From positions 1 through 48,806 of the forward strand of contig JAAYJV010000114.1 in NCBI GenBank assembly GCA_012522755.1: a stretch of 48,806 nucleotides of DNA, written 5' to 3'. Source of the DNA: Candidatus Hydrogenedens sp. (GTDB lineage: Bacteria > Hydrogenedentota > Hydrogenedentia > Hydrogenedentales > CAITNO01). Below are positions 34,884-43,176 of the stretch, piece after piece. Within the stretch, counting starts at the first letter, position 1, and each line of letters starts with the position of its first letter. The position numbers were made by a program, and so were the translations under genes. A model generated the notes under the pieces. The model saw nothing but the letters and a program-made list of their open reading frames with translations. It had not been told where the DNA came from and did not search any database.

Positions 34884-36317
34884 TTATAGATTAACTGTGA
34901 AGTCCATGATAAATTCAGCACCATGATCAGGCTGATTGTCCGGATCATAAATCAGCTTGTAGCCCTGCATAAGCATGGCTCGCGATGCCTGAGGCAAACC
35001 CAGGCCCCGATCGCTTTGAACCCCTTTTTCTGAAACATAGGCCTCAAAAATATTTCCAGCAATTTTTACGCCACCAGCAAAATCACGGTAAATCACCCTG
35101 GAATTCATATAGTCTACAATAAATTCACAGGGAGGATCGGGTATCGTTAACTCGCGGCGCACATAGGCCTCATCGCTGTTGGCAACCAGATTCTGAAGCA
35201 CGATCCCCATTTGGCCTCGCCCGAAACGCCATTTGTCAGGCGCACCTTGTCGTTTGATGGGCGCCCGGGCGAATAACGGCCTTAATACGGAAACATGTTC
35301 TTCAATAAAGGGAGCAATATCTTCTTCAACAGAAGAGTCGATACTTAACGAACCCACAATATTACCCGAAATCTCATGCAAATCGATCAAAGCCTGCAGC
35401 ACTTCGACCTCTGAACGAATGGCGGCGATATTCTGCTGAACTGCCTCGCCTTCCAGATGTTTGAAGCGATCCAGATACCCGCTGATCTTTCCAATGCGAG
35501 ATCGTGTATCATGACGGAATCCCCGAATCTGAAGGGTGGTTGTCTCTAAACGGCGGATATTGTTTTCCATCGTTTTGGCAAACTGACTCGTCGGATCATT
35601 TTCCAGAGATTTCTCAAGATATTTTCCTACAAGCGAAAAGCGCTCCTGATCTGTTGTATCCTGCTCTGAAAAAAAATAGGCCGTATCCGCCAGAAGATTA
35701 TAAACGCTGCTTCGCAGATGGGCAAAGTCTTTATCCTCTCCCAGTACGGACAAGAAGCTTTCGGCCAGAAAGAACACCATCTTATGAAAATTGCCACGAC
35801 CGACATTACGTCGTACTTTTTCCAGAACTTGCATCCAACGGTCGCAAAGGTCTCGCTTTAACACCCGGCCCTGTGTCTTTTCCAAAAATTCCGCCAACAT
35901 TGTCTGCAGCTGGGTTGCTACCCTGTTCAATGTATCAGGATCTGTTTCCTCCCAGGGAAGAAGAAATGACAAACGATTGCTAAAGAGAGTTAAAATAACG
36001 TCAGGAACAATCTCTGTCTGAGGAACAGACTGAATCACTTCCATATAACGCTCATAGTAGCTCTGTTCTTCTTTAATTTGATCTTTGCTGTGAGACCCTT
36101 CCATATCCTTATAAAGTGAATGGATACTGGTCAAGATGCGCCACAAACAAACCAGACGATCTTTAGGAGTGATTTCCGAGGGGTCCGCCTCTTCATACTT
36201 GACCAGAAGTTGTTTATTAATAGCCATTGCTTCTGAATAGTTGTGTGCTTTAAAATATGACAGTGCTTTCTGGCCTAATGTTGCAAATGGATCTTCCTTC
36301 ATTTCTTCTGTACTCAT
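34884..36317 (-). CDS. soluble histidine kinase with TPR-like sensor region
   Basis: 477 residues, no membrane segments. The first 250 are helical, probably TPR-like (ALSYFKAHNYSEAMAINKQLL). The dimerisation helix carries the phospho-acceptor in GFRHDTRSRIGKI (His269). The ATPase domain has an N-box VLQNLVANSDEAY (Asn376, Asn380), G1 box RDFAGG (Asp412) and G2 box SDRGLGLPQASRAM (Gly438, Gly440). It should phosphorylate the neighbouring receiver. Being cytosolic with a protein-interaction front, it probably senses an internal partner. It lies 3 bp after the pseudokinase stop, in the same operon. Confidence 0.85.
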   Translation of the reverse strand: MSTEEMKEDPFATLGQKALSYFKAHNYSEAMAINKQLLVKYEEADPSEITPKDRLVCLWRILTSIHSLYKDMEGSHSKDQIKEEQSYYERYMEVIQSVPQTEIVPDVILTLFSNRLSFLLPWEETDPDTLNRVATQLQTMLAEFLEKTQGRVLKRDLCDRWMQVLEKVRRNVGRGNFHKMVFFLAESFLSVLGEDKDFAHLRSSVYNLLADTAYFFSEQDTTDQERFSLVGKYLEKSLENDPTSQFAKTMENNIRRLETTTLQIRGFRHDTRSRIGKISGYLDRFKHLEGEAVQQNIAAIRSEVEVLQALIDLHEISGNIVGSLSIDSSVEEDIAPFIEEHVSVLRPLFARAPIKRQGAPDKWRFGRGQMGIVLQNLVANSDEAYVRRELTIPDPPCEFIVDYMNSRVIYRDFAGGVKIAGNIFEAYVSEKGVQSDRGLGLPQASRAMLMQGYKLIYDPDNQPDHGAEFIMDFTVNL

Positions 36318-36319
36318 CC

Positions 36320-37303
36320 TTAAAATGACCTCCGGCTGGTTGTATAATTACTCTTTTTATTCTTTTGGGAATGATGTTTTTGAAAGGGCCTTTTCTTAAT
36401 CTCCCGGCCGGTCAGCAAGGTAAGAAATTCATCAGGCGTTTGAGTACGCTTTTTCGGGTCAGACAGCAACGCAAACTTGAGCGTTCGTATTAAATCCGTG
36501 GACAACTTGACCTTTCTTTTTTTCTCAATGGCAACCAGATGTTCAATAACCTGACGCTCATTCTGGATAGGCTCTGTAATCTCTGCTCCCATCAGCCGCA
36601 ATAGCAGAATACCCAGAGCAAAAACATCCGTTGCCGGAGTAAGTATATCTGTTGAAAAACACTCCGGTGCGCAATATTGTTTTTCCAATACAAGATGGCC
36701 TTTATGGGGATCGAACTGATTACCGTGTTTGCCAAATCGACACAGCGAAAAAAACTCTGCAAGGATAAAAGTTCTTGTAGTCCGTTGAAGACGGAGGTTT
36801 TCAGGCAAGACCTGACGAACGGCGATACCATGGTCGTGTAAGGCACGCATTGTAAATGCAACACTGTAAGAAACTCTCTTCAGGTAAGCCTGAATAGCCC
36901 CTATATTTGCATCCTTCCAAAGATGTACGAGAGCTGTATCGCTATAGTGGTAGACACAAAAGGGCATTGTTTTGCGCAGGTCTTCGGGTATGTTACCGTC
37001 GGTATTGTGAAAGAAGAAGCTATCAATACATTCCGGCAAGCCGGCTACATTTTTGGAGGCACACAGCCAAGCCTCTTCCAGTTGACTCTTGAGGCTCAGC
37101 ATATGGAGCGGATCATCCATACGATAGAAGTCCGGTGTGGCACCATAGACAATCCGACTTAATGGTTCTTGTAAACGAGTGTCCTCCAATTCAAAACAAG
37201 TAAGCTTATCTCTTCCCTCCCACTTTTTTAACTTCCAGTCGGTGTCAATAACATTGCGCCCCTGTTCAAGCGACTTGATTATCATGTTGGACTTGTAGTA
37301 CAT
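36320..37303 (-). CDS. pseudokinase (Ser/Thr kinase fold, catalytic residues lost)
   Basis: 327 residues. The fold is recognisable in the C-lobe: the catalytic loop reads HGIAVRQVLPENL, where the HRD Asp is Gln164 and the following Lys is Leu166; the DFG is EFF (183-185). YCAPE (activation segment end) and DVFALGILLLRLMG (helix F) are intact. The basic C-terminus (KRPFQKHHSQKNKKSN) may bind nucleic acid or acidic protein. It should be unable to transfer phosphate and may bind or regulate its neighbour, the active kinase, 18 bp upstream. A strong AGGAGG precedes the ATG. Confidence 0.82.
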   Translation of the reverse strand: MYYKSNMIIKSLEQGRNVIDTDWKLKKWEGRDKLTCFELEDTRLQEPLSRIVYGATPDFYRMDDPLHMLSLKSQLEEAWLCASKNVAGLPECIDSFFFHNTDGNIPEDLRKTMPFCVYHYSDTALVHLWKDANIGAIQAYLKRVSYSVAFTMRALHDHGIAVRQVLPENLRLQRTTRTFILAEFFSLCRFGKHGNQFDPHKGHLVLEKQYCAPECFSTDILTPATDVFALGILLLRLMGAEITEPIQNERQVIEHLVAIEKKRKVKLSTDLIRTLKFALLSDPKKRTQTPDEFLTLLTGREIKKRPFQKHHSQKNKKSNYTTSRRSF

Positions 37304-37321
37304 AATTCCTCCTGCATTGAA

Positions 37322-38311
37322 TTATTTCACCTTGGAGAGATCCTTCCATAACTCATCAAGAGTCTGAAAGCGATCCTTTGGCTTGTCCTCTGTACACTTG
37401 TCAAGGATATCAGTCAAGGTCTTCGAAACCTTGACTTTTGACAATTTAATACAGTGCTTCAAGGTCATTCCTATGGTATAAATGTCCCAAGTAGGTGCAA
37501 CAGCTTTTTCCTGATTCAACGGCACTGCTTTGGCTTCGGGCGGTGCAAATTCTTCTGTAAAGACTCCGCCATTCAAAATCCGGTCGTCTGAAGAGCGGGC
37601 CGCCACCCCGCCGAAATCTATGAGACAGTATCGCTTTTCTTTGGGCGAAATCATGATATTGGCTGGTTTCAAATCCTGGTAAATAAAATGAAGTTGTTTG
37701 TTATCTTGCTTTGTTTCTCGATGAAAGGCTTGAAGGGTCTTAACCAAATATCGGGCAACAAAACTGAAATATTCTGTCGGTTTATTGGTAATTTGATGGG
37801 GTGTAAGTTTTCTGCCACAAAATTCATCCAACTGAACCCCATCAAAGAAGCTCAACACAAGATACACCATTTCCTGCCAGCAAGCCGGGTCTTCATGGTA
37901 AAACTCCTGGCCTTGAGCCTGGTGAGGTCCTCGAATGGTCGGGTTGATATCCTTGAGCCAATCAATGAGAATAGGAATTCCACTGATCTTCCGCATTTGG
38001 CCATGAAGAAGAAGATTGCGTTCCATGCCATAACGTACATTCACTTTTGCAACAAGATCCGGCAGTGCCGCATTGTTACGCACAAGTAAATCTTTGTCTT
38101 CCAGAAAACCTGTCTTGACTAAAACCCGGCGATTAAAAATCTTTCGGTCTTGAGCGGTAAGCAATACGCCGAAGCCACTGACAGTCAAAATGGATTTGAT
38201 CTCAAAACGTTCCGCGAGCACATGTGGGAAACGCCAGACTCTTCCTTTGAAATGAAACTCGATGATTTTCCGTTGAAAAAAATTGTCTGAGTAAACGCGA
38301 CCATTACTCAT
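37322..38311 (-). CDS. active Ser/Thr protein kinase
   Basis: 329 residues. All key sites are present: a Gly-rich strand (TVSGFGVLL), the ATP-anchoring Lys66 in VLVKTG, the catalytic loop IYQDLKPANIM (Asp213, Lys215, Asn218), DFG at 232-234, and APPE at 256-259. The kinase is soluble and lacks sensor domains, transmembrane segments or PASTA repeats, unlike typical PknB proteins. Its start overlaps the FHA gene stop (ATGA), so it is translated with the phospho-Thr reader. It is probably opposed by the PP2C phosphatase in the same operon. Confidence 0.9.
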   Translation of the reverse strand: MSNGRVYSDNFFQRKIIEFHFKGRVWRFPHVLAERFEIKSILTVSGFGVLLTAQDRKIFNRRVLVKTGFLEDKDLLVRNNAALPDLVAKVNVRYGMERNLLLHGQMRKISGIPILIDWLKDINPTIRGPHQAQGQEFYHEDPACWQEMVYLVLSFFDGVQLDEFCGRKLTPHQITNKPTEYFSFVARYLVKTLQAFHRETKQDNKQLHFIYQDLKPANIMISPKEKRYCLIDFGGVAARSSDDRILNGGVFTEEFAPPEAKAVPLNQEKAVAPTWDIYTIGMTLKHCIKLSKVKVSKTLTDILDKCTEDKPKDRFQTLDELWKDLSKVK

Positions 38312-39549
38312 TTATGTATCCTCCTCAGTTGCAACGACAAGCCTCCAGGTAATTGCAAGAGAACAGCCGGATCCCAGGCTATCCAGTTTCCCGGAGAAAT
38401 CCGTGTACTGTTTTCATCGGCAAAATAGACGCTGTTTCGGCCTGTGTTTTTTACACAAACAGCATCATCCATCCAATAAATATCCAATTGCTGTCTGGAG
38501 CACTTCTTTTCCTCATCACGGGAGAAAAACTGGTCAGATAGTGACAAGTCGCAACGCACATCCCGACCCACTGTCGTTGTTCGGTCTCGTGCCAACTGCG
38601 CCTCAAGGCCTGAAACCAGGACATTGTTACGCAAAAGAATCACTTCGAAATCTCCGTCTAAAACAGGAAGCACTTGGGTGTTCTGAGGCGAAACTGGCAC
38701 TGGAGCCGGTTGCAAATCCGGTGCTTGCGGAATATTATGAGCAGGAAAGTCTGGAGTTTTTATCTCTTGGAAATCTTTTCCAACCTGAAAATTCTCTTGT
38801 ACTGGAGGTGCCTGAACGGACTGAATCGGATCTGGTGCAGGGCTTACCACGGGTCCTGGCTGAATAGGATCCGGCACAGGCACCGGCTTTGACTGAAGCG
38901 AATCTGCAGCTATTCTCTCCGTTTGCATGATATCCGGGTGGTTCAACGCTTCCCAAAGTTCCATGGGCGGTTCCTTCATGGAATTCTCCCACCCTTCCGC
39001 CGCTGTCTGCGGTACGTCCGTGATCAGCTGAGATGCCGCCGTATCGCCTTGTGTCTGGGGCTCAAGAGTACGATTCTCAGAAAACGCCTCCGTCCCAGCC
39101 CTATGACCCTCAGCATCACCACCATTCTTTTGCGAAGCGACAATATCAAAAGGTCTTTCCTCCGGCTTTTCAACTTGTGTTGCTTTCTCTTGAAATACAG
39201 CAGACGCAACAGCTGCTTCAGCATGTGCCTTTGAAGGTACAGATCCACCCGGTTGATCTTTTGATGGTGTTGATGAAACGGATACTTCAGTTTTTACACG
39301 CACCAGATATCTTTCCGATTTCACTTCCTGGCCCGTATCACGCCTTATTATCTGTACATTCAACACGTAAAAACCAGATCGTAAGCTTGCACTGGCCGGA
39401 TAGAAAATCCGAAGAGCCTCTTCTTCAGTCTTCTCGACATAAGGCTCCAGCTCTTTCTGACTTTGCCAGACCATCTCGCAACCATCCGGTATATCCAACT
39501 TCAAGACGAAGGGACTGTCAGCACTGAGACTTATTTTGTGTTCCTTCAT
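38308..39549 (-). CDS. FHA-domain protein with N-terminal beta domain
   Basis: 413 residues. Residues 1-90 look like an Ig-like beta domain (FVLKLDIPDGCEMVWQ, SGFYVLNVQIIRRD). Residues 90-295 are a disordered Pro/Gln/Ala-rich linker with many Thr and Ser. Residues 300-413 form an FHA domain, with TTVGRDVRCDLSLSD (Gly328-Arg329), CSRQQLDIYW (Ser351-Arg352) and VKNTGRNSVYF. FHA domains bind phosphothreonine and would read the work of the kinase. The final His of the SxxH motif is replaced by Gln/Leu. AGGAGAG precedes the ATG. Confidence 0.85.
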   Translation of the reverse strand: MKEHKISLSADSPFVLKLDIPDGCEMVWQSQKELEPYVEKTEEEALRIFYPASASLRSGFYVLNVQIIRRDTGQEVKSERYLVRVKTEVSVSSTPSKDQPGGSVPSKAHAEAAVASAVFQEKATQVEKPEERPFDIVASQKNGGDAEGHRAGTEAFSENRTLEPQTQGDTAASQLITDVPQTAAEGWENSMKEPPMELWEALNHPDIMQTERIAADSLQSKPVPVPDPIQPGPVVSPAPDPIQSVQAPPVQENFQVGKDFQEIKTPDFPAHNIPQAPDLQPAPVPVSPQNTQVLPVLDGDFEVILLRNNVLVSGLEAQLARDRTTTVGRDVRCDLSLSDQFFSRDEEKKCSRQQLDIYWMDDAVCVKNTGRNSVYFADENSTRISPGNWIAWDPAVLLQLPGGLSLQLRRIHK

Positions 39550-39557
39550 GATCTCTC

Positions 39558-40889
39558 CTAAAAATCCGCCCCCAACATGGAACTGCTGGGTTGCTTGCGA
39601 GCCATTTGTGACTGCGCCTGCGAGGTGCTCTGACTCAATTTATTTAAGTCGGCCTGAGTCAGAAGACCATTTTGCTGAAGCTGCCGCAATTGCGTCTCAT
39701 AGCCAGCCACCAGATCCAGACGATTCAAACTCTTCGCCCGTTTACACATGGAATCCAGGATAGCCCCTGTCCGTTTCCAATCGTTGGCCTGGGCCGCCGC
39801 CTGCATTTCTCCTTCCAACTTCATCAACGTTGCCGTCAGATACATATCATCAACATCGCTGCGCCGCACCTCATCATCAGGATTATTGGAAAAACTCAGA
39901 AACAGAGCATGTTTCGCTTCTTGAGAACGCAATTGACGAACAGGAACATCATAGGTCAGCCGTACACGGGCGAACAGGGAGTTGGATGCACTGCCTGAAG
40001 GAATATCCACGCCGGCATGGAGAACAAAATTATAAATATCCTGCTGGGCCAAAGCAGACAAATGCACTCTGAAGATTTTCATTTTCTGCACAGTACCCTC
40101 AGGAACACTTAAGTTGTGCTGCTGCGGGGTAGCCTGATAAAATTCCACGTCTCGAAAATGACTGGGCACCTCCAAGGTAAGGACTGCATTGGAAATCAAT
40201 GATTGTTGCGCTGTTCGCAGTGATTCTTCAAACAAGCCCGCTGCTTCATCAGGACTGGGCAGGTGATAGGCCAGACCACCGGAGGCTTGTGTAAAGCTCA
40301 GCATCAGATGGTGATCATAATCGCTGCCCACTCCAAAGCAATCCACCGTAACCCCTGCTTGTGCCAACTCACGATTGATTCGATGGGCAACATCTATCTT
40401 TCCACTCGTAGCATTACCGTCTGTTAAAAAAACAACTCGCTTGCTCGGTTGTTTCAGATTCCGTATCACCTGTTGTGTCTGCTTGAAGGCTTTTTCAAAA
40501 TTCGTCATTCCCCCATGGTCCCGGATTTTATCCAAACCAGAATTGATTCCATCCAAATCCGATGCGGGAACATCCTCCAGTTCAGTATAGGCCTTCGTAT
40601 CAAAGCAAATCAGACTGATGCGATCTCCCCGATTGCAATGACGAACCATTTCTTTGGCCGCTTGAATGACACCCTCTCTTTTGGAAATGGACAGTCCGTC
40701 AGTAAAAGGATCATCCATGGAACCACTTGTATCTACTACGAGCACCACATCACAAAGTGAAACCGGGTGCTGTTGCACAAAGGATTCAGATGTTTCTATA
40801 CGAAAGCGGGCATTGACAGGCTCATTACTGCTGCCGCGCATCAGATTGTCCCGACTTAAAAAAGCATCTACCAGGATTTCTTCACTCAT
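39558..40889 (-). CDS. von Willebrand factor A domain protein
   Basis: 443 residues from the ATG with AGGG upstream; an earlier ATG lies inside the phosphatase gene. The vWA domain is complete: VVLVVDTSGSMDD (Asp53-x-Ser-x-Ser metal site), then GGMTNFEKAF and VVFLTDGNATSG. After it comes a beta-rich region (LTLEVPSHFRDVEF, FRVHLSALAQQDIYNFVL) and then a C-terminal helical tail rich in Gln and Ser. The protein is soluble, without signal peptide. vWA proteins paired with AAA+ ATPases usually bring substrates or bind Mg-dependent partners. It overlaps the PP2C stop by 8 bp. Confidence 0.88.
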   Translation of the reverse strand: MSEEILVDAFLSRDNLMRGSSNEPVNARFRIETSESFVQQHPVSLCDVVLVVDTSGSMDDPFTDGLSISKREGVIQAAKEMVRHCNRGDRISLICFDTKAYTELEDVPASDLDGINSGLDKIRDHGGMTNFEKAFKQTQQVIRNLKQPSKRVVFLTDGNATSGKIDVAHRINRELAQAGVTVDCFGVGSDYDHHLMLSFTQASGGLAYHLPSPDEAAGLFEESLRTAQQSLISNAVLTLEVPSHFRDVEFYQATPQQHNLSVPEGTVQKMKIFRVHLSALAQQDIYNFVLHAGVDIPSGSASNSLFARVRLTYDVPVRQLRSQEAKHALFLSFSNNPDDEVRRSDVDDMYLTATLMKLEGEMQAAAQANDWKRTGAILDSMCKRAKSLNRLDLVAGYETQLRQLQQNGLLTQADLNKLSQSTSQAQSQMARKQPSSSMLGADF

Positions 40890-42588
40890 GCTGGGTCCCT
40901 TTCTCCTCATTCTGGTCATGTCGCACATGTACAATATTTACAGTGATGTTATCATTGGAACGCCTGCTGTCCGCCAGCTCAACAAGGGCGCAGGTCATTT
41001 CCCGAACAGTTTTTGACTCTTGAAGATGATCCGTTATCACCCTTTCAAGTTCATCCAGAGCCTTTATTTCATCGTAAGCATCAATACTGCGGATCAATCC
41101 GTCTGTTGCAAGAAGAAGGACATCACCATCTGACAGTTGCACAGTCAATTCAAAAGCCTCGTTATTGCGTGGCTTATAGCTCTCACCATCAAAAAATGCA
41201 CCGCACACACGGGTCAAAGCATCGGGCTTATTCTCTTTGCCATCACTGTCTGCTCCTGGACTTGTCCCACTTTCCATCGCTACTGTGTGATCTACACTGA
41301 GCTTCATCAACCGGCATGTCGCCGCGTGATACAGAAGAGCAGGTGAATCACCCACAGATTGAACATACGCCCGGTTCCCCACAACCAGTGCTACGGTGAA
41401 TGTGGAACACATGGGATTGGATACAGCCTGTTCCGGGGGATGTGATTTTGCCAGATCATTGAGTGCATCGGCTATCTCCAGATCCGCCTCTTTAAACAGA
41501 GCCCGTAAGGTGTTATGGGCTATCTCCCCCATTTGAGCTTCGTTATGCTGCATCTCTTTCATTTTCTCGTGCAACATGGAACGGTTCGCACGACGAACCA
41601 CATGTGCTATACACTCTGAAGCTTCCTGACCTGATCCCAGATCAGCCGTGGAAACACCATCAGCAACAAAAATAAAGTGTCCACCACGGAGCAGGCTGGT
41701 GCCAACATGATCCTCATTATCCGGATTCGCCTTATATTTGCCTGGCGTCGAATAGTGATGCTGTTCTCTTGAATACCCGGGCGAAAAGACCTCGGAGAGA
41801 TGCAAGGGATTAGCTTTAAAGCTTTGCATCAGAAGCAATGAAAAGTCCCGGCAACAGTTCTTTTTTGAATACTTGGAAGGATCAGAGAGCATCCCCTTGA
41901 ACAAGTCCACCGTTCCCGGCGAAATGTGCGGCTTGTAAAAGCGAAGCCTTTCCAGCTGATCCAATAATGACCGTTGTGTTCCAGAACGGATGCCCAACCA
42001 GGCATCAGCGAGAAAAAGAATCCATCCATAAAAAACACAGGCTTCCGGGGAAAGACCTGAAAGCGGTTCATCGCGCTGCAAGGAAGGATGTAGGTAGATT
42101 CTTGCAATATCCCGCTGGAAGCTGCTCAGTTTTTTGCTGTGAGTGCCCGCTGCCAGAAGGGACAAGAAACATTTTGATACCATGAGTTTCAGATCAGGAG
42201 AAACGAAAAAACCTTCTGGAAAAAATACGACAAGCATTTCTTCCTGCCCCGATTGAGCCTGCTTATCCAGAAAATCGGCAAGTCCCAATACAGGACGCAT
42301 GGAATCCCCTTCTATTTTTGCAGGATTCAACGATTGGACATACTCCTGCAGTGGGGTCCCTTCACAAAACAGATCTGTGGAAAAGTGCTCCTCTTTCAGA
42401 CCCGGCCAGCCCTGAGGTAAAAGAACATTCAGCAATCCGGCATGCAATTCACGCTGGCAGCACTCACGGGTCTCTTCACTCAACCCACGCCCGAAAAGCG
42501 CTGGAAGACTCTCCAGAGCTTTTGAAAGCCATTCATCCTGGTCAGAATGTACGCCCTTTAAAGAGCTTTTTGTCTTGCCGATTCCCAT
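40882..42588 (-). CDS. PP2C-family protein phosphatase with long N-terminal extension
   Basis: 568 residues. The phosphatase occupies about 285-560, with NEDHVG, FVADGVST (Asp310-Gly311), SVGDSPALLY, LLLATDGLI and SNDNITVNIV, which supply the metal-binding Asps. The first 280 residues are unassigned and helical; they may be a regulatory or docking part, and are longer than in most bacterial PP2Cs. It should remove phosphate from Ser/Thr targets of the kinase. The start lies inside the end of the coiled-coil gene, and GAGGAG precedes it. Confidence 0.9.
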   Translation of the reverse strand: MGIGKTKSSLKGVHSDQDEWLSKALESLPALFGRGLSEETRECCQRELHAGLLNVLLPQGWPGLKEEHFSTDLFCEGTPLQEYVQSLNPAKIEGDSMRPVLGLADFLDKQAQSGQEEMLVVFFPEGFFVSPDLKLMVSKCFLSLLAAGTHSKKLSSFQRDIARIYLHPSLQRDEPLSGLSPEACVFYGWILFLADAWLGIRSGTQRSLLDQLERLRFYKPHISPGTVDLFKGMLSDPSKYSKKNCCRDFSLLLMQSFKANPLHLSEVFSPGYSREQHHYSTPGKYKANPDNEDHVGTSLLRGGHFIFVADGVSTADLGSGQEASECIAHVVRRANRSMLHEKMKEMQHNEAQMGEIAHNTLRALFKEADLEIADALNDLAKSHPPEQAVSNPMCSTFTVALVVGNRAYVQSVGDSPALLYHAATCRLMKLSVDHTVAMESGTSPGADSDGKENKPDALTRVCGAFFDGESYKPRNNEAFELTVQLSDGDVLLLATDGLIRSIDAYDEIKALDELERVITDHLQESKTVREMTCALVELADSRRSNDNITVNIVHVRHDQNEEKGTQHE

Positions 42589-43145
42589 TGTTTCTCCTCA
42601 TCTTCAAGTTTCTGTTTCAAACACGCCTCTATCTTGTCTATTCTTTCTACGCATTCTTTTTCCAATTCTTTCAAGTGCGCAGCATCCGAAGAGGCCCGCT
42701 TCGACATGCTTCCCAGAACTTTGAGATAAGGCCGTGTCTCAGAGGCAAAAGCGGCCACAGAGTCTCGCAGCGCTGAAAAACGATTGAGCACCTCCAGCTT
42801 TTTAATCTCTTCACTGACAGAATCAATATCCCTTTGCAGCAGTTGTAACTGATGCTGATAGTCACTTCGCTTTTCGAGCGCCAACTTCAATGTCTCATTC
42901 TTTTCATATACAAGCCGGGAAAACAATTCAAGTTGTTTGTTCACCTGCTCATCCCCATCGGAAAGAAAAGAAATGCCTCGGAGAAGTTTAACCAAAGCTG
43001 ACAAAAGCAATATCAAATCTTCTGATGAGAAGCTGCCGTCCAGCTGTGCCAGAGAAGATACACACTGTTCGAAGTACTCCGCCAACTGTCGGGCCGCAAG
43101 GGAAGCTGCAGCTACATTCGCACTGTCGCTATTACCAGTCACCAT
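42558..43145 (-). CDS. small coiled-coil protein
   Basis: 195 residues, not recognised. Residues 75-120 and 150-190 form charged coiled coils (for example VERIDKIEACLKQKLEDEEKQW), and the N-terminal 60 residues are more hydrophobic and Ala/Ser-rich. It overlaps the PP2C start by 31 bp, and the AAA+ gene ends 31 bp upstream of it, so it belongs to the operon core and may link the ATPase and phosphatase. That role is inference. Confidence 0.7.
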   Translation of the reverse strand: MVTGNSDSANVAAASLAARQLAEYFEQCVSSLAQLDGSFSSEDLILLLSALVKLLRGISFLSDGDEQVNKQLELFSRLVYEKNETLKLALEKRSDYQHQLQLLQRDIDSVSEEIKKLEVLNRFSALRDSVAAFASETRPYLKVLGSMSKRASSDAAHLKELEKECVERIDKIEACLKQKLEDEEKQWESARQKAL

Positions 43146-43176
43146 GAAACAAGCCTGCTCTTTCTACTACATCCGT

